Positions 34,900 to 47,688 of a DNA stretch of 64,000 bases are shown piece after piece. Source of the stretch: Rotaria sp. Silwood1 (Eukaryota; Rotifera; Eurotatoria; Philodinida; Philodinidae); contig CAJNOP010000003.1 of NCBI GenBank assembly GCA_905250075.1, positions 140,057 through 204,056 on the forward strand. The letters run 5' to 3'. The position numbers and the translations under genes are program-made. The notes beneath the pieces were generated by a model. It was not told the DNA's origin and did not search any database. It saw nothing but the letters and a program-made list of their open reading frames with translations. The stretch's first letter is position 1, and every line of letters begins with the position of its first letter.

Positions 34900-37800
34900 T
34901 GTTTACAAACTGAACAGTTTCTAAAGAACTTTAACTCCTTTTATAATCTAAAAATAAATGTACAGAAAAGAAAAATGGCGTTTTTTTTCTTTTTTGCGAT
35001 ACACGAACTATGTAAATATTCAATATAATGAAGTACAGAAGTTGTTGAAAACGAAATAATGCCAGCGGCGTCTATCTATTTCAAATGGAAGTAAAGAACG
35101 ATTGTTTTTTTGAATAAAGAAAAAAATCTTAGAAGAAATGAGAGATAGAAAAGGAAGGACATGACTTGATTTTTCTTTCTTTTCATGCATTTTGTCTTTC
35201 TTGTTTGTGCAAATATGTAAAAAATAAATTTGTCAAATTCATTCCATGTACATTTGATGATAATATATAAGGTCTATATGAAATCCTTTGTAGACTGCAA
35301 AATATCTTGTTGTTTGTTCGGTCTGATAGTAAGTCCTACTTCATATCATTATAAATATGTATGTAATTTATCTTACCTTGACTAACAGACATAGAAACAG
35401 TAAATAAAAACCGTTGTCAAGATGATCTTTTAAAGAACAAAAAAAAATGAAAAAGAAGAAAAAAAAAGAAAAGAATTGACTAAACAGCAAGCAATCATTT
35501 CTATTGTTTTTTCTATGATGTATCATTCACTACGAGAACTATGCAACAATGTAAATTTGTATTTATATGATCTAGTTTTATAACAGTTTTAAATCAATAT
35601 TAAATTGACTTATTCAAGAAATTCTTAATTTTTTTTATTTTGTCTCTTTATCAGTATTACACAGCTTGATATTTCTCAGATTTTTTTCTCTTGACAGTTC
35701 TGTGAATTTTTCTATGACAAGAGAAAAAAAAGAATGAGTTAACAGATAAGAGTACTTCTCCTGAGGACATTGTGCACTTTATTGTAATCTTACATATATC
35801 AAAGAGAAAAGGACTTTTGATGAGAGTTTCTTTACATCAACAATTGAATTTATTTTACATTTAATTTCTATGAAATAAAAGAACAACAATGAGTACCAGG
35901 TAACAAATAATTAAAAAAATTTCGGCTCTTGAGTGTTTGCTGAAGAATAGCTATTTTATTAGTACATATTATAATGAGAAAAAGAAAGAATCATGATTAA
36001 GAAAAATGACATCAAATATTCTGATAGATTTTTAAGTCACAATTAGAATCCAGATTTTGACTACCCGACATAAGTATTGACATAGAACTCAATTGATCAA
36101 ATCAAAGACAATGCGAGTGTAAAAAGATAAAGAATTTGTTTTGTTTCTCATTTCAAAAGCTATTTTTTTTTTATTTCGCATCTATATTAAACATTCGTAT
36201 GAAATAGTTAGTCAATATGGTAAGTTATAGAACACTATTGTTGCTAAAAATTTAGTTGATTTAAAATTAGTTGAATTTCGATGAGGTGTTACAAGTCATT
36301 TAAGAAATATTAGAATGACTGAAGCAGGTCACTTTTTTATGTGTGAACTGAAAAGCAGGTGCTTAAGTGAATGTCAAGGAAGATATGCCAAAATACCATG
36401 TTCATATAAAAAAGCACGAGTTATTTGTTCGACTATACATCGTTCTAAACTAAAACTGTGTAAAAATATGAACCGCTGGTTTAAAACAATATAAAAATTT
36501 AACTTATTTGATATGAACGATAGTTTATTCAATAAATTCTTTATGTATTCAAACTCTAATTGCCTTTGACTTGATCAGTTTAACTCTCGTCTAATATTAT
36601 TTTAGTTCAGATAAAACTAGAATGCTAATTTCAATCGTCATATAGATACAATGCTAAAGCGTATTGATAAAGAAATGAATAAAATGAAGTAATTCAAGAA
36701 GGCTAGAAAACAAACACAAGATGTACAATGTGCCATTTTTATTTTTTTTTGCATAATTTAGCAACCATATAAGTGTCATACTTAATCGTGAAGTCATTTT
36801 GATTGTAAAAATTTTATTCATTAAGTAAAGGTAATACGTTTCATCTGAACTATTTAATTTGTAGTATAAGATTTTATAGTGATTTAGTTCATTCAGTAAA
36901 ATTAATGCAGATAGTTTCATAGAGTTAGCCGATGCATATTAGTTTTAAAAACAAATCATAATAAATTGATGTAATCATGAAAAAAGAACAAGCTTACGTT
37001 AAGCATTAGAATCCTTTGCATTCTAACGTACATAAAAAATTGAATCTTTAAGTATGCTTGAATAAATAATCATTATGTGCAAACATCAGTCATATATCAA
37101 ATGAAAAGTAGTTTACAGTTATTGTTGCTTATAGATATGATTGATACTCCGGCATGGTCAGTCATTGATCTTCAACGCCTGAGGAAGGTTTTTAACTGAA
37201 AATTGAACAAAGCTGAACCTACTACTACAAAAGACAACCATTGATAGTATTTGAAATGAAATCGTTTCTATTCTCACATAGCGTTCAATGCTTTAGCCAA
37301 AAGAAGTCTTTTTTTTTGATTGAACAACTTGAGTATTTGTGAAGGAGATGGTAGTGGTGAAAGATACCACCAAACAAGGACTAATGAGCAGAAGAAACTC
37401 TTCATCGTCAATGAAGTACTCTTTCAAATTATAACCTTTCAAAAAAATGTTAAATGTCTACGAACCATGATGATATATTCAACAGACATCTTTATTTTTA
37501 TGAAATTTCCTAACGAGACTTGCTTATGTTGCTAATTTTCGCAGCAAAAATGATGTCGGCAAGTAGAATTCAACAAGTTCCACCTAACACTTCCATTCAG
37601 AGCGCAGTTTGATTTAATATTTACATTCGTATTCTAAAAACACTACATCATGAAATTTTATTAATATCCAAATCTTGTGGCTTTTTATAGCACTAAAACC
37701 GTTTTGTATTGTTTTTTTGGCTCATAAGTATGCATGTATTTCGAATTGACATCGAATTCTGAACAAAATGAAGTATTTAGTTAATTGAAATTTCAAATTT

Positions 37801-39918
37801 TATTTTTCTCGGATAAAAACACTGAAAGTTTTTGTTTTTTTCGTTGGATTCTAATGCAAAATACACCATCTGATGTGAAACCCAATGTTGGTGACAAATA
37901 TCTGGTTGCTTTTGCTGTCATCCTGATCCAAGCTGCGATTTTTGAGAAAAGAATCAGGTTCTGTAACGAATACAATTTTCAGTTTGCCATTTGATGCCCT
38001 TATCCTTGTTAAGAAATGAACTGATATTTTGAAAGCATTTCAAAATTGGATAACTTTTATATAGAAAATTCATTTGTATGTCTCTTCATCCCTTAGTGAA
38101 ATGCTGAAGTTTCAACTTCATCAACAAAAGAATTTCGTTTTTTTTTGAAATGCCGTAACGGTCAATATTTTCTAAATAGCTCAGTTCTATCTAAAGAGAA
38201 TTGAATAGAATTTTCACTAATAGTAGATCTAAATAGTCTGTATCAAAGGTAACAGCTTTAAAGATTTTGTTTTTGTCATTGATGAGAAATAAATGTTACA
38301 ATATAAAAAGAAATAAAACTCCGTAATATGTTGCCACGTCGATTCCTCGTTTTTCTTTGTTCCGATTCTCGTCAGAAGAAAAAATTTTATACGATCATTT
38401 GAGATATCTTCCGACTATCTTAACATCCATACCGTCTAAAGTATGGAAATATCTGTATCAAAAAAAAGAGAAAACATCAGCTGTATCTTTGAATACTCTA
38501 TATGAATAGAACACCATTACATGTCAACTTAATGTTCGATTACTTTTGGGACAAGTTTAATGAAAGACAACTTGAGAAAAATTAAGCATGCAGCAATATG
38601 AATAATCTACTTAACATCAAATAAAAAAGTAAAATTTTTCGACTTTGTCTGTTGTTATGTCAGTTGTCATCATTAGTACAGATAAATAGATTTTCAAATG
38701 ACAAGAATAAATCAACATCTAGTAAACCATAAACATGAATTACTATAAATATATGCAATGACATATAATCAATAATAAATATCTTCATCGAAAAAAAACA
38801 TTCTATCACAAGATATCTAGTGTATAACATAATCATCAAATCAGTGTTTTCAATAATGAATATGAGCAAAAACACAAGTTTATTTAATTGCTAATATATC
38901 AAGTAAGTTTAATAAAAGATAGATTGAGAAAAATATTTACTAGGTGTTGATTTATTCTTATCATTTGAAGATCTAGTTATCTGTACGTAATGATGATCTG
39001 TTGATATAATAATATTAAATGTCGAAAATTCTACTTTGTATTTGATATTAAATAAACTATTCTTATTTATACTCTTGTAACAATCTGAATAAATCTAAAA
39101 TATAATAACTATTCATTGACTTAAACAATTTAGTTATTTCTTTTTTTTAATATTTTATATTATCTCGGTTAAGTTAAAACATGACCTTTTCTTCTTCTCT
39201 TTGACTATCATATGTATGTGAAATAATTATTTATAGAACTTGATAATTATAAGAATTGAATCAAATAATGAAAAGAATAATAGACTAACTATTTCAATTA
39301 GTCAACAATATAGTTAGTGACATTGACAAAAATCAAGAGACAGTTGTTTAACTCTTGAATTATATTAAGAGAACTAAGAAGAAAATGAGTATACATTTGT
39401 GTTTTTTTCCACCCGCTAGTTATCTTACGTGATATTATCAAAGAAAACTTTGTGATCTACTCGCTAGTTGACTTTTGTTTAAATCAGCATGCGCAACAAC
39501 TCATCATCATTGTGTCATACACGCACAAACATATTGATCATTAAGACGACAGCGATGGCAACGACAGTAAAAAAAAAGAAGGAAAGATGCTCGTGTGACG
39601 GAAATCTTCTAAACACACGCGTTCCAATATTTGTCTCTACACTAATGGAACGAGGAGCATTAATCTTAGTATTTGCATGATTAAAGAGAGCGCTAGAAAT
39701 GAAGGCAATATTAAAGACAACTAACCCGATTAGAAGGAAATTAATAAGAGAGGAACAAATAGAGCAAGAGAAAAGAGCATAATAAACGGTCAGTTCATTA
39801 GATAAATAAATCTTTCATCATACACAATATACAAAAAAAATGTAAGTTCATTGTTTTTTTCGTGACATTGCAAAAAAAAAATAATGCGTTCATATATAAG
39901 CAAAAGATCAGAGGAAAG
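34900..39918. other. Non-coding region with one exon-like relic
   Basis: About 5 kb without a gene. At 36225-36494 the plus strand reads as coding-like sequence (NTIVAKNLVDLKLVEFR, stop, GVTSHLRNIRM onward to a TAA), interrupted by one TGA. It could be a decayed exon of unknown family. An imperfect inverted repeat of TTTTTTTCTCTTG type occurs at about 35681-35731. The rest is AT-rich without recognised features. Confidence 0.4.
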
Positions 39919-42023
39919 TTAACTGTTAGTACCAAATTTAGGATCCCACTTTTTCAATAAAGCATTTTCATCGATAACTTTTAAAATATCCGGTGCATCA
40001 AATAAAATTTTTAATGTACCAGCAGCAGTAACAGAGAAGAAAATAAATAACTGTAATCGATCAATTACTGATGCAATATATTTCCAATCATCGCGAATCT
40101 AAAAAGAAAAAGAAAAAAGGAAACAAAAAAAAAAGAGATTTAAATTAATATTAATGATTCTCTCATAAGAATACCCCTTCATAATGACAAGCTGATCGCA
40201 TATGATTTGCAATAAAACTTAAATCTTCTGCTGCTTCATATGCTTCTTTTGTTAATAAAATATCAACTTCTTGTGGTGTTAAATTATTTTCATCATCATC
40301 AGTGGTTGTTGATGATTGATTAATATTTTGTTGCTGCTCTGATTGTTGGTTGCGTCGTTTTGATGAATGTCGATAATGATGATGATGATGTCTCTTTTTT
40401 GATAAATGACGTGGTTTTAATTCTAATGATTGATCATGATAATTTTTGGGATTTGTATGATTATTATTCATCATAGTTGGTGATGCTATGGATAATGCAC
40501 GTGATGCTTGAATATAATTTAATATTGTTTGCTTTTCTCTATCAGCTTCTGCTGATTGTAAATTATCATCGATTTCATATTTTTTTGGTCTTTCCATACG
40601 AAGTATACGTGGTAATATATCAATACAAACACGTCTTATCCAATAAGGCATCTTATGCGTACGTGGTGTACGATAATTATAATTAATGATAACAACTGTA
40701 AAAAATATAGTTATTATATTCATAATAAATGTAAATAAAAGATATTTAGCTATTAATGGTATAACAATAGATGTTGGTGGTAAAATTTTTGATATAAGTA
40801 ATAGAAACACAACAAGTGCAAGTAAAATTGAGATTGATAATGTCATTTTTTCACCAGCATCTGTAGGTAAATAAAAAACGAATACTGATAAAAATGAAAT
40901 AAGCACCTAAAAAAATTTAGAAATTAAAAAAAATAATTGCTATGATTTTAATTAAATAATTTACCGTTGGTATAATTAAATTGACTGTATAAAAAAGTGT
41001 TTTACGTTTTATTACAAGTTTACATACAAATTCAACACGATCACGTCCCTCAGCTTTTTCAAGTCGAGCGGTTGTTATAGTTCCTATTGAATCACTTGTA
41101 TCATTACCATCATTTGTCGGTGGTGCATATGATGATTGTTGAATAGTCATAGGACCATCAAGAAGAGCCCATGAACCACTAACAACATAATCTTTTATTG
41201 TAACATGTTGTATTTTTTCTTCATAATAAGTAAAATTTAATTGTTTTTGATCATATGTCCATGAACCAAAACGTAATTCACATATTTGTTTATCTGAGAA
41301 GATAAAAGATGAATTATGTTATTTCTCTTTTGTTTTTTCTTTCTTTTACCAAATGGAAAAAATTTTACATCAATATAACAACTTGATTTATATATAGCTG
41401 GAGGTACCCAATTTACATAGCCATTATAATAAATAACAACATTAGATTTAAATGATACTTCATATTTCCCATCAGCATTATTGAATAAAACAATCTAAAT
41501 ATTTTATTCGTTTCTTTGAAAAATCATTAATAAATCTTCTCATAACTCACATCAGGTGTCCAAACTTGACTTGGTGGTGCGCGTATTGAACTAATGCCAC
41601 CATATTTTTCTCGTTTCCATTGCATTTGATAATCGTACCATCCCTAAAACAAAGAAAAGAAATATAAATGTCACAATCTTTCATTCGATTCATTTCATTA
41701 TACATACTACTTGTAACCAAACATTTGTTTTAAGTACTTGTTCTTTTTCAACTACACTTATTAATTGTAATAAAGCTATACTAAATGATACAGTTATAGT
41801 ATCTTCAACATTTCGTACAGGACGAATTAATGGATTATAATTTTGAAATAATTCTTTAAATAATTGTTCTTCGTGATATGAACTATAAACTAGAAATTTA
41901 ATTTAAGAAAAAAATAAAAAATCAAATTTATATGTTGATATATCTTGAAAAGAATATCTTACTGTCTTTGATCAAGAGTAGTATATGGAACAGAATGAAT
42001 AGTAGCCAATATGAGAACGACAT
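39919..42023 (-). CDS. Nicotinic acetylcholine receptor-type subunit, non-alpha (beta-like)
   Basis: The gene predicts 573 residues. Exons read leftwards: 41963-42023, 41708-41889, 41551-41643, 41350-41494, 40965-41293, 40175-40906, 39919-40098; GT-AG and in phase. A signal peptide begins at [11 protein letters not shown]. The extracellular domain has TNVWLQVGWYDY and the Cys-loop, two cysteines 13 residues apart ([17 protein letters not shown]). Four membrane segments follow: [14 protein letters not shown], the pore helix after GEKMTLS, M3 near PLIAKYLL, and M4 in the last exon. Loop C lacks the adjacent cysteine pair of alpha subunits. The GEK at the cytoplasmic end of M2 predicts cation selectivity, and the SKILPPTS segment matches beta-type subunits. 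The M3-M4 loop is long with a run of five His. An acceptor-like site at about 42063 would extend the frame upstream of the chosen ATG, so the true start may lie in an earlier exon. Confidence 0.87.
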
Positions 42024-44143
42024 TGACACAACGATGACAAATAGATATAGTTGATATTTATCACTAGAAAGAATAAAGACTTTGTACATGAAAATCGTAT
42101 GAGTACAAGTTTTGTTTTTCTTTTAGGAAAAAAAGATATATATATATAAGCTTGATATAAAAAGTTCTAATCGAATGTAAATGAATCGTAGACTTCTAAA
42201 AGAAAAATATAAAAGCGACGACTGAATAAAAGAAGCCTTGTTTAGTTAGAGACCAAAGAAGAGAGATAGAGACAAAGAAAATCGAGAATAGAAAAGAGAA
42301 AGGACTCTAGTCGAAATAATGTCATCAGTGTTATTCTTATTCTGCTTCTCTTCCTGCTGTTGCCATTTCTCAATAGACATAGAAGCTAGGAGAAGAGAAG
42401 AGAAGAGAGAAAGAAGAGAAGATGCTACAAACAGAAAGACCTGAAAGTTTTATCCCGAGGCCATTTGATAGCACTAGTTGATTTTTTTGTTGAATAGAAA
42501 CTACACATACATGTATACATACTAATCGATTAGGAAAAGAACAGACAAAAAAAAGAAATCTGTTCTCAAGGTAAGAAAGTTTCTTCATCTGTGACAAATT
42601 ATATTAACATCTGCTGCTTAATAATTATTGAATATCTTAAGAGAGATTGATAGGAAACAAAATATTCGATTCAAACTATTAAGAATCTAGAGAGAGAGAG
42701 AGGACAGGTTATTTTTTATGACTGCATTAAATAAAAATAAGCATGAGATCGATTTTATTCGATCGATTCCGATCATCTACGCATCTATTCTTCCGTTTAA
42801 CAACAAGTGAAATTCATTCGTCTCGTTTCTAATATCGTTATAGGATAAGTATGTATGAATAGTTAACGAACATATATTATTCACTTCAATAGTTCACATA
42901 CAAACGATTATTATCTATATGAAGATGAATAAGAGAGAAAGAAGAAAAACAAATTCTGTCACATTTTACTTTATACAGTTAGAATCTAATTGGTTGCAAT
43001 ATATATCAATATACTTCGAGCAATATCTTACGCATCGTTTTCTCATCAGATCTTTAATAAAAAAGGCCAAGTGAGCGGCAAAAATTTGTGCACATACGCA
43101 AATGATCTTAATGGGCAAAGACAAACATTAGTCGTAACAGCAAGAATCTAATTGGCTTCGATAATAGCAACAATCAGCATCAGTTGCTTCTTTTAGTAAA
43201 ATATAATTGTGTATCTATTGCTATAACAATTGTTCATATTTTCTTATGTATGTCAACGGGTAGTCTAATTTGTACATGGTATATATATATATATACTGTA
43301 ACACACAACAAGATTATTTCATGCCATTGTCCAATTTGCACGCGTCATCTCCTTTGTCTTGTCTCGCTTTTTTTCCTCTTCTCAATCAAGCACAGAATGA
43401 TGAGAAAAAAACATATTCTTCTTTGTTCGTTTTTTTTTTGTTTCTTGCACCAAGTGTTTTTTATCTATATTGACTATTCCATTAGTAGAAACATGCACAT
43501 ACGCATGCTCTACTTATATATATATATATACGTACATATATATATATAGAGTTTTTTTCGAAGTTAACTGGTGCAATATTCAAAATATCGTTTCTGATAT
43601 AGTCATATACATATATTCGGCTATGGTAGAATCTTTTTTCTGTACGCATAAACGTCTTATTTCTCATAAAAATACAGATTCAATATGTGTTATTCTGCGC
43701 GTATGTTTCTGGCATTGAGACAATGATGATGAAAGATTTTTCTTATCATTTCTTAGAATGATAAGAGAGAGAGAACGAGAAATTGGAGCAATGATAGAAA
43801 AAAAAGCTGATCTAAGTCAAAACATATGTTGTCTTAAACAAGCACAATATAGACAAAAAAAAAGAGAATAAAGAAGAAAAGCATAAATTAACAAAGTGAT
43901 GTGTTTATTCACTCATATAATATACGCGTGTTGGCAATGGTACTCAACTATCATCATTGCCGCATTATCAGAAGACATATAAATGAGAGTAGCACAAGAT
44001 AGAATATAGTAGTTGTTCGTCATCAATAGTAACAAAATAAAACAAAACAAAGAAATAAGCAAAATCTTTGATTTTGTGTTTTACGATTAATGAATAGATC
44101 ATATTAATAATAAAAACAAAAAAAAACAAATTCGGCTCGATGC
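42024..44143. promoter_or_regulatory. Divergent intergenic region between two receptor subunit genes
   Basis: About 2.1 kb separates the two head-to-head start codons and must contain both promoters. Visible content is a purine-rich run of AGAAG/AGAGA units at about 42389-42421, smaller GAGAGA clusters at about 42690 and 43767, and (TA)n microsatellites at about 43280-43295, 43517-43530 and 43537-43548. No specific factor-binding site can be claimed. Confidence 0.45.
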
Positions 44144-47100
44144 ATGGAGACAAGTATTATCATATCATTAATATTCCATATTTATTGGTGCTTCGTTGGT
44201 GGTAAGTTTTCAATATATATTAATTGTTTTTCTTATTGATGTCAAATAGTTACTCTTGCTAATCCTGACGCAAAACGCTTGTATGAAGAACTGATTCAAG
44301 TACGTGCCTATAATAAACTAATTCGTCCAGTCAAACATAATAGTGAAAAATTAACTGTTTATTTGGGACTTCGATTAACACAATTACTTGATGTGGTATG
44401 ACAATTTTATTTATATTAAAGTCAGAAAATATTTTTTCTTCTTTGTTGTAAAGGACGAAAAAAATCAAATAATGACAACAAATGTTTGGCTCAAACAGGT
44501 AAGATCATAAAGGGTATTAGCTAGTACCATACATATAAGATAGAGTCCCAGAGTAAACAAAAAAAGGAGTGCATGCATGAGTAGGAGTGGTACGACGATA
44601 AACTTCGATGGGATCCAACCAAATATGGAGGCGTCGATGTACTCTACATTCCGAGCCAACAAATCTGGCTTCCTGACATTGTTTTGTACAACAAGTAATC
44701 ATATTTATGTTGTGATTGGATGTTGTTATTCGTATTCTTGCACTATATTCTTTACTATTTTTTTTTTTATAAAACACAATCACTTCAAGTAGAAAAAATA
44801 TTTGTTTATTATTATTTTACCTTCTGTTGTTTCATTTTTTTTATAAGTTTTTTTATCACATAACCTTTCTATACACATATATATATATATCTATACATAT
44901 ATTCACATAGTATCATTATTATCATAATTGACACAATGGCAATGAAGTGTCGACATGAGAATATAACAAACTCTATTCTGTTGTTTTTTTTTATTTTGTT
45001 GCTTGTCATTTTCTTGATTTTTATGCACGCTTAGGTACACGCGTGCTATATCTTATGTATAAGATGATAGACGGATTTCTTTTTTGCACGCATGCGTTCC
45101 ATGAGAATTTGTTGTTCTGTCCATCAACGCGTCTGATAGTTATGGGTAAACATTGTTGACAAGAATAGATTATCCAAACGACATGCAAGCGTTGAAAACA
45201 CACACACATCCGTCAAGAGATTTGACATCAATAGACAGATTCTGTTACTATAGTTGCAAAATAGTTAATTATAATGATATGTATATATATAATATCTATA
45301 TCTACATATATATATGAAAACAAAACAAAAGAACAAAATTACCTAATAAACTAATCATTTTTAGCTATGGATCGATGAACATTTAAAATGGGATCCAATG
45401 AATTTCAATAATCTCACCAACATCTCTATTCCGGCTAGTGAATTATGGCGACCAGATTTGGTGCTTTTTAATAAGTTGGTGTTATTTTCATTTCGTAGTA
45501 ATCCTTGTTTTCTGTTCTCTTTTGCATCTGATTATATGCACATTTTGCATGTAATAACGAAAATTTTTTTTTTATTTTGCTTGGAAAATAATTTAAATTA
45601 ACACAAAAAAAACAAAAATAATAATTATTTATAATATTAAAATCTTTTAGTGCTGATGGTAATTATGAAGTAACATTAATGACGAAAGCTACTGTTTATT
45701 ATGATGGTCGTGTTATTTGGGAGGTGACATTGAAAACTTTTGTTCTATTTTAATTATTTATCTTTTTTGTTTTATATTAGCCACCAGCAATATACAAATC
45801 GAGTTGTACAATCAATGTTGAATTTTTTCCATTTGGTTAGTAGAAATTTTTATAACATGAAAATGATACTTGTTTGATGATCATATGGGAATGAAATTAA
45901 ATAACAAGAAAATGAAGAAAGAAAAACCTTATCTGAATATGCAGTAGAAACTTTGAGTCTTATGAGACTGAAACTAAATCTTATTATGTCTTAAGATTGA
46001 ATACAAATATTTTTCATGATAAAGTTAAGAAAGTTTCTTATTTTTGTTTTGTTTTTTCGTCTATTAAGATATTCAACATTGCCAAATGAAATTTGGTTCA
46101 TGGACATATTCAGGTGAACAAGTTGATCTTGTTCATATCAATCAAACAAATGGTTCAATACCTGTTTATGGAAATAATAGTAAGAATATTCATATGGGAT
46201 AAATATGAAATAAAATATGTAACTAGAGTTCGTAGATAATAATTCAAAAATTTTTGTTTAAGAATTATATTTATCTAACTTCATTGGATATAAAACAATT
46301 GAAAGTTTTCGGGAACATTAAAATAAATTCATTCAATAAAGTTCTTCGACTTTTTTTTTTTATTATCTAAAGAATGGATTGATAATTTTGATTTCTTTAT
46401 AGGTGTACCATATGCCATCGATTTAACTGATTTTTATCGTTCAGTTGAATGGGATATAATGGAAGTTCCAGCTAAACGTAATGTACAAAAATATACATGT
46501 TGTCCTCAAACATATCCGGATATAACATTTTTAATAACACTTCGTCGTAAAACACTTTTTTATACTGTTAATTTAATAATACCATGTGTTGGTATATCAT
46601 TTTTAACTGTTTTAACATTTTATTTACCATCTGATTCTGGTGAAAAAGTGGCACTGTGTATATCAATATTACTTTCATTAACTGTATTTTTTCTACTATT
46701 AGCTGAACTCATTCCACCAACATCACTTGTTGTACCATTAATTGGTAAATATCTTTTATTTACAATGATTCTTGTTACATTATCTATTGTTGTAACTGTT
46801 GTTGTACTTAATATACATTTTCGTTCACCATCAACACATCGAATGCCTCCATGGGTCCGACGAGTTTTTTTACATGTTTTACCAAAATTATTATGGATGC
46901 CTCGACCAAACCCAATTAATCCATTAAGTTATCATTTATCATCAATAAATCATCATCCTACTAAACAATCAAATCGTACACCAACAAAGAATTTTGTTTC
47001 ACCATTACGTAGTTCAAGTCCATATCAAATACGTAAAAATAAGATACGTTTACTTGATGATTATGATTTAGAGCAAGATGGTATTGAAATAATTAATGAT

Positions 47101-47554
47101 AGTGATGATAATGATAATGATAATAATACTACTAATGAAAGAAAGCCAATTGAATATTCAAATGAACCATCACTTTATCCAAATGAAATAAAAAAAGCAT
47201 TTGATGGTTTAAAATGTATTGCAACACATATGAAAATAGAAGATGAAGAAAAAAAAGTAGAATAATTGAATAAATGAAAAAAATTCTTTTATTTTTTTTA
47301 TTTTTTTATTTTACTTTTTCCTTTTCTGTTTAGGTTAAAGAAGAATGGAAATTTGTTGCATTAGTAATTGATCGTCTGTTTCTTTATATATTTACAACAG
47401 CTTGTGTTGCTGGTACATGTGGAATCATTTTACAAGGTAGAAAATTAAAAAAGAAAAAGAAAAGATTCTAATTTTTGTTTTTAATTGTTTTCTAGCACCA
47501 TCAATTTATGATTATCGTAAACCAATTGATGTTATTAAATCGAATCGTTTTTAG
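44144..47554 (+). CDS. Nicotinic acetylcholine receptor-type alpha subunit with alternative exon 4
   Basis: The gene predicts 537 residues. Exons: 44144-44201, 44250-44395, 44454-44498, exon 4a 44585-44694 or exon 4b 45365-45474, 45651-45723, 45781-45835, 46069-46179, 46403-47256, 47334-47436, 47496-47554; GT-AG and in phase with either exon 4. A signal peptide ([11 protein letters not shown]) is followed by an extracellular domain with NVWLKQ, WDP and the 13-residue Cys-loop ([15 protein letters not shown]). Loop C has adjacent cysteines at about 232-233 (KYTCC), the hallmark of alpha subunits that bind agonist. M1 to M3 lie in exon 8 and M4 in exon 9. The M2 border GEKVALC predicts a cation channel. 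The M3-M4 loop is long and Asn/Asp-rich. It lies head to head with the beta-like subunit gene, so a heteromeric channel is plausible. Confidence 0.9.
44585..44694 (+). other. Alternative exon 4a of the alpha subunit gene
   Basis: 110 bases, preceded by an AG (44583-44584) and followed by GTAATC. It encodes [11 protein letters not shown] through to [10 protein letters not shown]. It contains the conserved loop A Tyr (VLYNN) and has no N-glycosylation sequon. It has the same length, phase and position as exon 4b. Confidence 0.85.
45365..45474 (+). other. Alternative exon 4b of the alpha subunit gene
   Basis: 110 bases, preceded by TTTTTAG and followed by GTTGGT. It encodes [11 protein letters not shown] through to [10 protein letters not shown]. 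The loop A Tyr of exon 4a is Phe here, and two N-glycosylation sequons (NLT, NIS) are added. Because 110 is not a multiple of 3, including both exons would shift the frame, so use should be exclusive. A 670-base intron separates 4a from 4b, about ten times the local norm. Confidence 0.85.
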
Positions 47555-47688
47555 AAAAATAAACTTTTTTTTTCTTCTTCTTTCTATTTTTATCTGTATT
47601 ATTTAATGTATAAAATAGAATGAAAAGCTTGCCATAAAATATAATGATATATTCGAATTTTGAAACAAAGAAAATAAAATATATAAAT

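Noticed and set aside
43184..43718. Hydrophobic frames with YIYIY runs
   Set aside because: Produced by (TA)n microsatellites in the receptor intergenic region.
44465..44783. Minus-strand frames across receptor exon 4a
   Set aside because: Antisense shadows of a confirmed exon.
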